Positions 1-8,646 of a stretch of 64,000 nt of DNA are shown here, piece by piece. The stretch is from Oceanibacterium hippocampi (GTDB lineage Bacteria > Pseudomonadota > Alphaproteobacteria > Sneathiellales > Sneathiellaceae), in the NCBI RefSeq assembly GCF_900172325.1, contig NZ_FWFR01000001.1, forward strand, positions 930,001 through 994,000. The letters are read 5' to 3'. The notes under the pieces are model-generated. The model was not told the origin of the DNA. It saw only the letters and a program-made list of their open reading frames with translations, and did not search any database. Numbering within the stretch: position 1 is the first letter of the stretch; each line of letters begins with the position of its first letter. Both the position numbers and the translations under genes were made by a program.

Positions 1-1
1 C

Positions 2-1315
2 GAGAAGCGCTATGACATCATCCAGATCTTCTCGAACCACACCAGCTCCAGCATCGCCTCCGGGACGGGCGCGATGCAGACCACCTATCTGCAGACCGCC
101 GGCGCCTATGTCGAATATTTCAGCCACCTGAAGCCGGACGGCGTGCTGCAGATCAACCACCACGTCTTCCCGCGCATGATCACGACCGCGGCGCTCGCCT
201 GGAAGCGCATGGGACTGACCGATTTCCAGCGTCATGTCGCGATTTTCGAGCGCGAGGTCGAACTGGATGCCGTGCCGACGCTGCTGATCAAGATGACGCC
301 CTGGACGGCGGAGGAGCTGGACGACCTGCAAGGCTTTCTCGCGAAGTCGCCGCAGCAGGTCCAGTTGATCGAGAACCCAACCCATCCGCAACGGAGCTTC
401 CTGCCGGCTTCGTTCTACAGCGGCGACTATTCCGACGAGGGACTCGAGGATTCGCCGATCCGGCTCTATCCCTCCACCGACGACCGGCCGTTCTTCAACT
501 ATCTGCGGGCCAGCCTGGGTCATGTGGTCGAGGACAAGGCGCTGCATATCGACCGCAGCACGGCGGGCATCCAGAACAGCCAGCTCCGCCGCTTCGTGCC
601 GACCGATATCATTCATCTGGTGGTGACGACGATCTCGGCCTTTGTCTTCGCCCTGATCTTCATTCTCCTGCCGATGCGTTTCGCCCCGGTGGCACAGGCG
701 GTCGGCGAGGGACGGGCCAGCTTCATCGCCTATTTCGCCTGCCTCGGTTTCGGCTTCATCGTGCTCGAACTGACCCTCGTGCAGATCTTCATGGAACTGA
801 TCGGCCCGCCGCTGCACACCTTCTCGACGGTGCTGTTCTCGATGCTGCTGTTTTCCGGGATCGGCAGCCTTGCCGGCACCGGGCTCCGCGTCCAGATCGA
901 CGGGCGCTGGTGGCTTCCCTTCGCCGGCATCGCGGTTTGCGGCCTGCTGCTGGTACTGTTCTATGAACCGTTCATCCAGGCTGGCCTCGTCCTGCCGCTC
1001 ACCGGCCGGATCCTGCTGACCGTGGCCGCAGTGGCGCCGCTTTCCTTCTTCCTCGGCATGCCGTTCCCGCTCGGCGTGTCGGCGCTCGCCGGCTTTCCGC
1101 GACGACTGGTCGCCTGGGCCTGGGCGATCAACGGCCTGTTCACGGTGATCGGCGGCATCGCGAGCGTGCTGCTGGCGCTTTATCTCGGCTTCGAGGTGAC
1201 GATGACCATTGCCTTCTCGGCCTATCTCCTGGCCTGCTCGCAGGTCCTCCTGCTTCGCCGCGGCCATTTCCTCCGCCTGGCGCGCGGGCTGGGTGCGCAG
1301 GTCGCCGCGCAATAG
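2..1315 (+). CDS. Spermidine-synthase-like membrane protein, 5' truncated
   Basis: The reading frame is open from the window edge, so the N-terminus is missing. The first visible residues (IFSNHTSSSIASGTGAM, then a segment ending in LKPDGVLQINHH) resemble the C-terminal half of a SAM-dependent spermidine-synthase-like Rossmann domain. They are followed, from about position 600, by six or so hydrophobic segments running to the C-terminus. This domain order occurs in predicted integral-membrane 'fused MFS/spermidine synthase' proteins, whose substrate is generally unknown. The motif that would prove polyamine synthesis lies outside the window or is absent, so aminopropyl transfer should not be assumed. 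The next gene is convergent, 13 bp away. Confidence 0.6.
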   Translation, partial: EKRYDIIQIFSNHTSSSIASGTGAMQTTYLQTAGAYVEYFSHLKPDGVLQINHHVFPRMITTAALAWKRMGLTDFQRHVAIFEREVELDAVPTLLIKMTPWTAEELDDLQGFLAKSPQQVQLIENPTHPQRSFLPASFYSGDYSDEGLEDSPIRLYPSTDDRPFFNYLRASLGHVVEDKALHIDRSTAGIQNSQLRRFVPTDIIHLVVTTISAFVFALIFILLPMRFAPVAQAVGEGRASFIAYFACLGFGFIVLELTLVQIFMELIGPPLHTFSTVLFSMLLFSGIGSLAGTGLRVQIDGRWWLPFAGIAVCGLLLVLFYEPFIQAGLVLPLTGRILLTVAAVAPLSFFLGMPFPLGVSALAGFPRRLVAWAWAINGLFTVIGGIASVLLALYLGFEVTMTIAFSAYLLACSQVLLLRRGHFLRLARGLGAQVAAQ

Positions 1316-1328
1316 GCGGGGCGGCCTG

Positions 1329-2042
1329 TCAGGCGGCGGTCAATCTGTCGAGAAGCGGCAGCAGTTCGTCGAGACGGTCGAGACGATGGAAGCGCGCCGC
1401 AGCGCGCGGCGGGTCGGCATGTTCGAGCGCCCAGGTCAGCTCGTGCGGGACATGGACCGCCCAGCTGCCGGCCTCGAGCGCCGGGATGACGTCGGACTTC
1501 AGTGAATTGCCGACCATCATCGCCCGTTCGGCGCCGTCGCCGTGGCGGGCGAAGATCCGCTCGTAGGTTTCGCGCCCCTTGTCGCTGACGATCTCGATCG
1601 CGTCGAACAGCTCGCCCAGTCCCGATTGCGCGAGTTTGCGTTCCTGGTCGAACAGGTCGCCCTTGGTGATCATCACCAGGCGAAAGCGGCCGGCGAGCGC
1701 CTGCAAGGTCGCCTCGACGCCCGGCAGGGTCTCGACCGGGTGGCGCAGCATGTCGCGCCCGGCATCGAGGATCTCGCCGATCACCCGTGTCGGCACCCGG
1801 CCTCCGGTGACCTCGAGCGCGGTCTCGATCATCGAGAGCGTGAAGCCCTTGATGCCGAATCCGTAGAGCGCCAGATTGCGCCGCTCGGCCGCGAGCAGCC
1901 GTTCCGCCAGATGCCCTGCCTCCGCATGATCGGCGAGCAGCAGGGTGAAGCGGTCCTCGGTCAGGCGGAAGAATTGCTCGTTGTGCCAGAGCGTGTCGTC
2001 GGCATCGAAGCCGATGGTCGAAAGCGGGGCGGCCGGGGCCAT
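1329..2042 (-). CDS. HAD-superfamily hydrolase (phosphatase-like)
   Basis: A 237-residue protein starting MAPAAPLSTIGFDADDTLWH. Motif I is DADDTL (Asp nucleophile and acid/base Asp) near residues 13-18, motif II is the ITKGD segment in mid-protein, motif III is the lysine of SDKGRETYERIF, and motif IV is VGNSLKSDV. All four HAD motifs are therefore present. The length and cap position fit a soluble cytoplasmic phosphatase with an alpha-helical cap; the substrate is unknown. A longer upstream reading is possible, but motif I sits at the normal distance from this ATG. It is transcribed away from the dehalogenase gene. The superfamily name 'haloacid dehalogenase' gives no ground for linking it to dehalogenation. 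Confidence 0.85.
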   Translation of the reverse strand: MAPAAPLSTIGFDADDTLWHNEQFFRLTEDRFTLLLADHAEAGHLAERLLAAERRNLALYGFGIKGFTLSMIETALEVTGGRVPTRVIGEILDAGRDMLRHPVETLPGVEATLQALAGRFRLVMITKGDLFDQERKLAQSGLGELFDAIEIVSDKGRETYERIFARHGDGAERAMMVGNSLKSDVIPALEAGSWAVHVPHELTWALEHADPPRAAARFHRLDRLDELLPLLDRLTAA

Positions 2043-2168
2043 CGTGTCAGTCCTGCGGCATTGGATCGATCCGGACCCGGTCACGTCAGCAGAGACGACG
2101 CGCGGGAGCAACCGAAAATCGCGGCCGCGACCGTCAGTCCGCTTGCGCCGGACCGGATGCCGTGTCGT

Positions 2169-4421
2169 ATGATCGCAGGCAAGTCGGCGTCGACCGATCC
2201 GGACGAGGGAGAGAGTGACTTGATCCTGCGCGCGGCATCCGAGAAGCGGCCCTACCATTTCGGCCCGTTCCCGCTCGAGGCGCTCGGCCGGGACCGCCGC
2301 ATCATCGCTCGCGAGGAATCGGCCGCTCCGCCCGGCGCGGCTGCGGCTGCGGCGACGGCGAACGGCGATCCCGTTGCCGCGAAGGGGCCGTTCGGCCGGG
2401 CGCTAGCGCGCTACGCGAGCCTGTTCGCCGGTTTCGCCGACGGCCCGGTGGCGCCGGCGAAGGCCCCGGTTCCCGACGACATCGCGCGCCGCGCCGTCGA
2501 CATCAAGGGCGGTGCCTATTTCCTCAACGCCTCCCAGGTCGGGATTTGCCGCATTCCGGATTCGGCCCGGTGCGCCGGCGGCGCGGCGGTAGCGGGCGAC
2601 CACGCGGTCGTGATCCTGGTCGAACATGGCCGGCTGCCGGAGGCGGGCAATCCGGCGCGGGACTGGGTCGATGGCGAGGTCGCGGCGACGGCGGCGCTCC
2701 GCGCCTTCGAGATCGCCTGCTGCGTGGCCGGCCATATCCGTTACATGGGCTTTCCCGCCCGGGCGCACGGCGCGGCGGCCGCAACCGGCGACGACGAGGC
2801 GCTGGACTTCGAGCGTCTGGCAGTGCTTGCGGGGATCGCGATCCGCACGGGGCGCGGTATTGCCAACCCGTTTCTCGACGATCGCTTTTCGCTCGCCGTC
2901 GTCTCGACCGACTACGCGCTTGCCCTCGACGAGCCGCTCGACGAACAGGCTGACGGCGCCCGCGGCCTGCATTACTGGCTCGGCATCAACGGCGCGGAAT
3001 CGGGCCGGGAGCGGAACCGCAGGGCGGGCCGGGCGAGCCATCTGAGCCGCTACCCGATGGAGCAGGTGAAGCGGGTCGATCGGCCGACGACGCTCATCCT
3101 CGACGACGAGGTGCCGCGCGTGCCTAAGCGGGCCGCCTTCTTCGAACGCGCGCTCAAGGGCGACCTGGGGCAGAAGGCGCAGGTGGAGCGCGCCCGTTTT
3201 GCGACCAAGCATCCCTTCGCCCAGGCGATGATCCCGCTGATCCGCAACATGGTGCCGCTGCAGGACGGTCCGGTCGCGGCGGAGGCCGGCGACCTCGACG
3301 ACCCGGCGGCGAACAGCCGGGCGCTCAAGTCGCTCTCCTACTTCCTTGGCGCCGACCTGACCGGGATTTGCGAGATCCCCCGCTATGCCTGGTTTTCCCA
3401 CAAGGAGGACGGCCGCCCGATCGAGCCCTACCACCGCTACGCGGTGGTCATGCTGATCGACCAGGAATACGACACCATGGAGGGGGCGAGCGGCGATGAC
3501 TGGATATCCGGGGCCCAGTCGATGCGCGGCTACATGCGGGGCGCGGCGATCGCCGGCATCATGGCGGACACGCTGCGCGACCAGGGCATCCCGGCGCGCC
3601 CGCAGACCAACCTCGACAGCGACGTGCTGCATATCCCGCTGGTCCTCTGGGCCGGACTTGGCGAACTCAGCCGGATCGGCGAACTGGTGCTCAACCCCTT
3701 CGTCGGCCCGCGCTTCAAGTCGGTGGTGCTGACGACCGACCTGCCGCTCGAGGTCGACCGGCCGATCGATTTCGGGCTGCAGTATTTCTGCAATCACTGC
3801 ATGAAATGCGCCCGCGAATGTCCCTGCGACGCGATCTTCTGGGGCGACAAGGTGATGTTCAACGGCTACGAGATGTGGAAGCCCGATGTCGAGCGCTGCA
3901 CGCGCTACCGGGTCACCAACCCGAAAGGCTCGGCCTGCGGCCGCTGCATGAAGACCTGTCCGCTCAACAAGGTGATCTCGGCGGATGGCCCGCTGATCAC
4001 CCAGGCCGCGAGCTGGCTCGGCGTCAACGCCATGTGGGCCAAGCCCGCCCTCGTGCCGCTTGCCGTGCGGGCCGACGACGCGCTCGGCCACGGCCGGCGC
4101 AATCCGCTGAAGCGCTGGTGGCTCGACCTGGAAATCGTCGACGGGGTCTGCGTCCGGCCGCGTGGCGTCAACGAACGCGACATCGAACCGGAACGGGAGG
4201 CCACGATGGACCCGGCGAAGCAGCGGATCGCCTATTACCATGCCGACGCCATGCCACCGCCGGATCATCCCGAACCCTGGCCGGTCGACCGCAAGGCGGC
4301 GTTGGCCGCAGGGGCGGAGCTCGAACGACCGGACGCGGCCGGACTGCGGCAGAGCCGGGGCGGCGCGACACCGGCGCATTACCGGCCGACGCCGCCCGTC
4401 GGCGCTGGCGGCGAACGATGA
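2169..4421 (+). CDS. rdhA: Cytoplasmic B12/2x[4Fe-4S] reductive dehalogenase, NpRdhA/BhbA type
   Basis: A 750-residue protein that would remove halogen from an organohalide using cob(II/I)alamin and electrons from two Fe-S clusters. The C-terminal ferredoxin motifs are clear: C541-C544-C547-C551 and C590-C593-C597, with a further Cys at 577. From memory of the NpRdhA structure the catalytic residues are Ser422, Tyr426, Lys488 and Arg552. Here Ser451, Tyr455, Lys517 and Arg581 occur with identical spacing (4, 62 and 64). Residues about 115-257 resemble the B12 domain at about 389-534 but have Phe180 and Ser241 at the Tyr and Lys positions, so they form a vestigial duplicate. There is no Tat signal and no RdhB anchor gene, as in the cytoplasmic, catabolic class. 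The C-terminal flavin reductase domain of BhbA is absent, so electrons must come from separate proteins. The start may instead be the TTG at 2220, which follows a GAGGGAGAG ribosome-binding site. Confidence 0.88.
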   Translation: MIAGKSASTDPDEGESDLILRAASEKRPYHFGPFPLEALGRDRRIIAREESAAPPGAAAAAATANGDPVAAKGPFGRALARYASLFAGFADGPVAPAKAPVPDDIARRAVDIKGGAYFLNASQVGICRIPDSARCAGGAAVAGDHAVVILVEHGRLPEAGNPARDWVDGEVAATAALRAFEIACCVAGHIRYMGFPARAHGAAAATGDDEALDFERLAVLAGIAIRTGRGIANPFLDDRFSLAVVSTDYALALDEPLDEQADGARGLHYWLGINGAESGRERNRRAGRASHLSRYPMEQVKRVDRPTTLILDDEVPRVPKRAAFFERALKGDLGQKAQVERARFATKHPFAQAMIPLIRNMVPLQDGPVAAEAGDLDDPAANSRALKSLSYFLGADLTGICEIPRYAWFSHKEDGRPIEPYHRYAVVMLIDQEYDTMEGASGDDWISGAQSMRGYMRGAAIAGIMADTLRDQGIPARPQTNLDSDVLHIPLVLWAGLGELSRIGELVLNPFVGPRFKSVVLTTDLPLEVDRPIDFGLQYFCNHCMKCARECPCDAIFWGDKVMFNGYEMWKPDVERCTRYRVTNPKGSACGRCMKTCPLNKVISADGPLITQAASWLGVNAMWAKPALVPLAVRADDALGHGRRNPLKRWWLDLEIVDGVCVRPRGVNERDIEPEREATMDPAKQRIAYYHADAMPPPDHPEPWPVDRKAALAAGAELERPDAAGLRQSRGGATPAHYRPTPPVGAGGER

Positions 4422-5437
4422 TCCGCCGTCTCGCGGTCATCACCGGCGATCACGGCACGGCAGACCCGACCAAGCTCGGCGCCGCCTACGGGCTCGAGGA
4501 TCTTGCCGCGCACGAGGCGATGGTCGCCGCGCTGGAGGGACTCGGGCGATTCGACGTGACCGTCTGCAACGACCATCGGGGCCTGTTCGAGCGGCTGGCC
4601 GCCGAACCGCCCGACCTGGTCGTCAATTTCTGCGACACGGGCGTCGGCAACTGGCCGACCCGCGAGCTCAACCTGCCGGCCTGGCTCGAACTGCACGACA
4701 TCCCCTATACCGGCGCCACGCCGCAGGCGATGGTGCTCTGCTTCGACAAGCAGATCGTCCGCCTGGTTGCCGAAGCGCTTGGCGTCGAGGTCCCGCGCGA
4801 GACCTTCATCCTGGCCGGCGACCGGCTCGACAGCCTGCCGGATCTCTACCCGGCGCTGCTGAAGCCGAACGCCGCCGACGGCAGCGTCGGGATCACCAAG
4901 GACGCGGTGGTGCGTGACGAGGCCGCCGCGCGGCGCTATCTGGCCTTTCTCCGGAGCGAACTTCCCGGCCGCGACATCCTCTGGCAGGAATATCTGCCGG
5001 GACCGGAATACGGTCTCGGCCTGATCGGCAACCCGGACTACGGCTTGCGCGCGCTGCCGCCGCTCGAGGTCGATTTCTCGGGCTTGCCGGCGGGCCTGAA
5101 CCCGATCCTGTCCTTCGAATCGAAGGTCGACCCGTCCTCGCCCTACTGGACCGAGATCCGGTTCCGCCGGGCCGCCCTCGACGGCGCCGCGACGGGCCGG
5201 CTCGAAGCCTCGGCGAAACGGCTGTTCCGGCGCTTCGGGCTGCAGGATTACGGCCGTTTCGATTTTCGCTGCGCCGCCGACGGCCGGCCGAAGCTGATGG
5301 AGATCAACCCCAATCCGGCCTGGGCCAACGACGGCAAGCTCGCCTTCATGGCGGGTTTCGCCGGGATCGACTATCCGCGCATGCTGGAAATGGTCATCGA
5401 CGCGGCGATCCGCCGGGTCGGGCGCGCCCGCGCCTGA
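4418..5437 (+). CDS. ATP-grasp ligase, D-Ala-D-Ala-ligase-like
   Basis: A 339-residue protein beginning MIRRLAVITGDHG. Its ATG overlaps the dehalogenase stop (ATGA, 4 bp), so the two are translationally coupled. Features of the ATP-grasp ligase fold are the N-terminal region DLVVNFCDTG, the TGATPQAM and FDKQIVR segments, the ATP-binding lysine region LLKPNAADGSVGI, the WQEYLPGPEYGLG segment and the Mg-binding C-terminal EINPNPAW. These resemble D-alanine-D-alanine ligases and related carboxylate-amine ligases that make peptide-like bonds through an acyl phosphate. No murein genes lie nearby, so a housekeeping Ddl role is unlikely. A role in activating or modifying a substrate or product of the dehalogenase is inference. 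It converges with the hydrolase gene, whose stop is 4 bp away. Confidence 0.82.
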   Translation: MIRRLAVITGDHGTADPTKLGAAYGLEDLAAHEAMVAALEGLGRFDVTVCNDHRGLFERLAAEPPDLVVNFCDTGVGNWPTRELNLPAWLELHDIPYTGATPQAMVLCFDKQIVRLVAEALGVEVPRETFILAGDRLDSLPDLYPALLKPNAADGSVGITKDAVVRDEAAARRYLAFLRSELPGRDILWQEYLPGPEYGLGLIGNPDYGLRALPPLEVDFSGLPAGLNPILSFESKVDPSSPYWTEIRFRRAALDGAATGRLEASAKRLFRRFGLQDYGRFDFRCAADGRPKLMEINPNPAWANDGKLAFMAGFAGIDYPRMLEMVIDAAIRRVGRARA

Positions 5438-5440
5438 CGC

Positions 5441-7480
5441 TCAGAGGCACTGGCGCGGGATCGCCACCGTCCAGTGGCGCGAGGCGAAGGGAACGTCGGC
5501 CTCGAAGGCCTCGAGATCGCCGGAAAACTGGAAGGCGTCGGCGGTCGCCGAGAGCCGGGTCCGGCATTCGACCCGGACCGACCAGCCGTTCCGCCGCAGG
5601 ACCGCGGCCTGCGACAGCTCGGTCTGCGCCGACAACGGATCGTTCTCGATAATCCGGTAGCGCTTCATCATGGTGTAGCCGATATCGAGGTTGATTTCCT
5701 CGATCCGCGAAAGCGCCGCCCCGCCTAGCTCGCCGCCGTCGCCGCGGAGCGTATAGACCATTTCGCTGGTCGCGAGGTCGATCTCGATGGTCCGCCGCAT
5801 CGGCAGGTGGCGGAGCTTCTTGTGCTGGCTGCCGGCAGCGGCGATCGGCGGCCCGAATTCGGGCAGCAGGGCGTCTTCCGCGCGCGGCGGTCGGACCGGC
5901 AGGTCGAGGAAGCCGGTCGCGACCCGGACATGCAGCGTGACGGCCTCCGGCGTCGGCCAGATCATCGGCCAGTAGTCGGTCGAGAGGCCGAGCCTGAGAT
6001 GATGGCCGGCCGGCACCGTCTGGCCGAGCACGTCCAACGTCAGCCGCACCCGGTACCATTTGCCGGGGACCATAGGTTGCGGCGCGTCATGGCCGTCGCG
6101 ATGGCAGAGATTGAGAATGCCGTAGGATATGCGCGAGGAGGCGCCATCCGGATGGACGTCGCAGAGCCGGGCGATGAGAAAGGCGACCGGCCGGTTCGCC
6201 ATGATGTCGAGTTCGAGCACCGGCGCGCCGAGCAGTTCGATCGGATCGTCGAGGGCGTCGCTGTCGAAGACGAGCGAACCGCCGTCATCGGCGCGCTGGT
6301 CGCGGGCAGCCTCGCCGTCGGCGCCGAAACCGCACCATTCGCCGCCGCGCACGCCGAGGGTGTGCGGCGAGGAGAAGGCGATCTCGTCGACCGTGCCCGG
6401 CGTGTCGGCAAGGAAGCCCCAGTTGAGATAGAGCCGGCGTTGCTCGATCCGCGGGCTCGGCCATTCGCTTTCGGCGACCCAGTGCCCCGGCCAGGTTTCG
6501 TATTGCGGCTGCGGCGGGATGCTGTCCTGCATCCAGGCCCGGAAGACCGGCTCGTCCATGATCCCGGTGTCCCGGCCCTTCAGCCAGTGATCCCACCAGC
6601 GCACCGCTTCCTGCAGGTAGCCGATCGCCGGGCCTGGCACCGCGTCGTGCGGGAAGGCATGCGCCCAAGGGCCGATCAGGCCCTTGCGCGGACCGCTCAG
6701 GTTCTCCAGCAGGCGCGGTATCGCGTTGGTGTAGCCGTCGGCCCAGCCGCCGATCGCGTAAACCGGACAGCGGATCGCCGACCAGTCCTCGCAGACCGAG
6801 CCGTGGCGCCAGTATTCGTCGCGCGAGGAATGCCGCATCCAGACCATCGGCGAGGGCTCGACCGCCTCGATCCGGGCCTTCCACTGGTCGCGCCAGCCGG
6901 GCCCGGAGATGTCCGGGTCGGGCGGAAGCGCGTTGTAGAGCATGAGGATCGAGCCCCATTGCATGTTCTCGTTGAGCAGGCATCCACCCTTGTAATGGGC
7001 GTCGTCGCTGTAGCGGTCGTCGGCGGCGCAAAGCGTGATGATCGCCTTGAGCGCCGGCGGAGCGAGTGCGGCGACCTGCAGCGCGTTGAAGCCACCCCAG
7101 GAAATCCCGGTCATTCCGACGGCGCCCGAACACCAGGGCTGTTCCGCCAGCCACTCGATGATGGCGACCGCGTCGGCATGCTCGGCGGGCGAATATTCGT
7201 CGTGCAACACGCCCTCGGAATCGCCGCTGCCGCGCAGGTCGACCCGCAGGCTGGCATAGCCGGACATCGCGTAGTAGCGGTGCATCGGCTCGTCGCGAGA
7301 GCGCATGAAGTCGCGCTTGCGATAGGGCAGGAACTCGAGAATCGCCGGGACCGGCCTGCCCGCCGCGTCGCGCGGCCGCCACAGCCGCGCCGCGAGGCGG
7401 ACACCGTCGGGCATCGGGATCCAGATATTCTCGATTTCCTCGATGCCCGACAGATCGGAAAGGTCGGCGATCTCAGTCAT
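5441..7480 (-). CDS. CocE/NonD-family alpha/beta hydrolase (X-Pro dipeptidyl-peptidase-like)
   Basis: A 679-residue soluble protein with the CocE/NonD layout. An N-terminal alpha/beta hydrolase begins MPDGVRLAARLW and YRKRD and contains the nucleophile elbow GISWGG. The acid is probably in GGWADGYTNAIPRL and the histidine in GPWAHAFPHDAVPG. A cap and a C-terminal jelly-roll domain of about 200 residues follow. Family members hydrolyse esters or X-Pro peptides, including cocaine esterase and glutaryl-7-ACA acylase; the substrate here is unknown. The chosen ATG gives the normal family N-terminus, and the open frame upstream overlaps another gene. Its first 8 bp overlap the stop of the upstream gene, so the two form an operon. 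Confidence 0.88.
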   Translation of the reverse strand: MTEIADLSDLSGIEEIENIWIPMPDGVRLAARLWRPRDAAGRPVPAILEFLPYRKRDFMRSRDEPMHRYYAMSGYASLRVDLRGSGDSEGVLHDEYSPAEHADAVAIIEWLAEQPWCSGAVGMTGISWGGFNALQVAALAPPALKAIITLCAADDRYSDDAHYKGGCLLNENMQWGSILMLYNALPPDPDISGPGWRDQWKARIEAVEPSPMVWMRHSSRDEYWRHGSVCEDWSAIRCPVYAIGGWADGYTNAIPRLLENLSGPRKGLIGPWAHAFPHDAVPGPAIGYLQEAVRWWDHWLKGRDTGIMDEPVFRAWMQDSIPPQPQYETWPGHWVAESEWPSPRIEQRRLYLNWGFLADTPGTVDEIAFSSPHTLGVRGGEWCGFGADGEAARDQRADDGGSLVFDSDALDDPIELLGAPVLELDIMANRPVAFLIARLCDVHPDGASSRISYGILNLCHRDGHDAPQPMVPGKWYRVRLTLDVLGQTVPAGHHLRLGLSTDYWPMIWPTPEAVTLHVRVATGFLDLPVRPPRAEDALLPEFGPPIAAAGSQHKKLRHLPMRRTIEIDLATSEMVYTLRGDGGELGGAALSRIEEINLDIGYTMMKRYRIIENDPLSAQTELSQAAVLRRNGWSVRVECRTRLSATADAFQFSGDLEAFEADVPFASRHWTVAIPRQCL

Positions 7481-8438
7481 TGCCGACCGGCGCAGCGACG
7501 GCCTTCCGCCCGCGCCGCGGCCGCATATGCTGTGTCGACCAGAAGGAAAGTGCCAGCCGGTCGCGTGCCCGCATGCCGGTTTCCAGGTCCCAGCAATTGA
7601 CGATCGCGAGGCGGAAGCCGCCCGGCGGCATGGCATGCCAGGCAGGCGGGCGGTCCTGATGGAAGGTCACCTGCACGCTGGTCACGCCGGGCATCGCGCG
7701 GATCTCGTCGAGGAGTTCGGCCGGCGGATGGCTGAATTCGACGTTATGGGCCCCGAACAGCACGACGCTGTAGCCGGTCCGCCGCTCGGAATCGTCGTAG
7801 ATCCATTCGCCGGCTGCATAGAGATGGACCAGCGCCTCGACCCAGGGCCGTCCGCCATAGAGGTCGGGCCACTGGTCGGCGAAGCGAAGATGGGCCTCGA
7901 TGATCCGGCTGCCGATGGTCTCGAAGTTGACCATGCCGGTATAGCCGCGAAGATTGCGGCCGAGCCACTCGCCGCAATAGGCCTCGATCTCGGGCCGGGG
8001 TTCGGCCAGCACGGTCCAGTAATCGAACATCCCGCCTTCGAGCGGCAGGCCGTAGGTATGGCGCCACCAGCGCGCTTCGCCGTCGACGACGGCGACGTCG
8101 GTCGAGACATGCTCGCCGTCGAGCAGTGGCATCCAGATATGGCCGGGCCGCTGGTTCGCCTTGTACTCGCGTTCGGTGCGGATCACCCGACTGCCGATTC
8201 CCATGCCGCGCATGTTGAAGACGGGTTTCGAGAAAACCGGGAAGGCGGGCGGCTCGATGCCGTGCGGCCCGCAGACGAAGCCCTGTGTCTCGGCGACCGA
8301 AAGCTTGTTGTAGACCCACTTGTAGGCGGGATACCAGGTCCAGGCGTCGCCATCCTCGGTCGGCACGCGGACATCGTCCGGACAGGGGACGCCCTCGAAA
8401 TATTGCAGGCGCCAAGGATCGGCTTCGCAAATCGGCAT
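7473..8438 (-). CDS. Uncharacterised protein, possibly ATP-grasp-like
   Basis: A 321-residue soluble protein (MPICEADPWRLQYFEGVPC). I do not recognise a named family. The middle and C-terminal parts look like an ATP-grasp fold: a possible nucleotide-binding lysine in FSKPVFNMRG, a beta-strand block MPLLDGEHVSTDVAVVDGE, and a late acidic segment NFETIGSRIIEAHLRF in the position of the Mg-binding Glu/Asn motif. The protein then continues into a region predicted from its composition to be compact and mixed alpha/beta. Its last codons overlap the start of the CocE-like hydrolase by 8 bp, so both are made from one message. Together with the ATP-grasp gene just across the convergent boundary, this may be a small ligase/hydrolase neighbourhood. 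Confidence 0.55.
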   Translation of the reverse strand: MPICEADPWRLQYFEGVPCPDDVRVPTEDGDAWTWYPAYKWVYNKLSVAETQGFVCGPHGIEPPAFPVFSKPVFNMRGMGIGSRVIRTEREYKANQRPGHIWMPLLDGEHVSTDVAVVDGEARWWRHTYGLPLEGGMFDYWTVLAEPRPEIEAYCGEWLGRNLRGYTGMVNFETIGSRIIEAHLRFADQWPDLYGGRPWVEALVHLYAAGEWIYDDSERRTGYSVVLFGAHNVEFSHPPAELLDEIRAMPGVTSVQVTFHQDRPPAWHAMPPGGFRLAIVNCWDLETGMRARDRLALSFWSTQHMRPRRGRKAVAAPVGND

Positions 8439-8646
8439 GCCGTCGATCTTGCACCAATTCCGGTGCCGGGTGAAGCGTCTCGCGGCCGCCGGCCGGAAGC
8501 TGCAGTCGCCTGCTGCACCTGCCGCCGGCTTCTGCTAATATCGCCGAAACATAATCTGGTAAGCATTTGACGATACGGTCGCATTTGCCGATCAGCCAGT
8601 CCGCCATGCCGGCGCAGCAAGAGTCCAGACCAGAAGGCCTTTCCCG

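Noticed and set aside
1329-2042. HAD gene as a haloacid dehalogenase partner of rdhA
   Set aside because: The motifs are generic HAD phosphatase ones, it is divergently placed, and the superfamily name alone is no evidence.
2403-4379. 658-residue open frame antisense to the dehalogenase
   Set aside because: Composition is Arg/His/Asp-rich with no domain, it is fully antisense to a gene with clear motifs, and long shadow frames are expected at this G+C.
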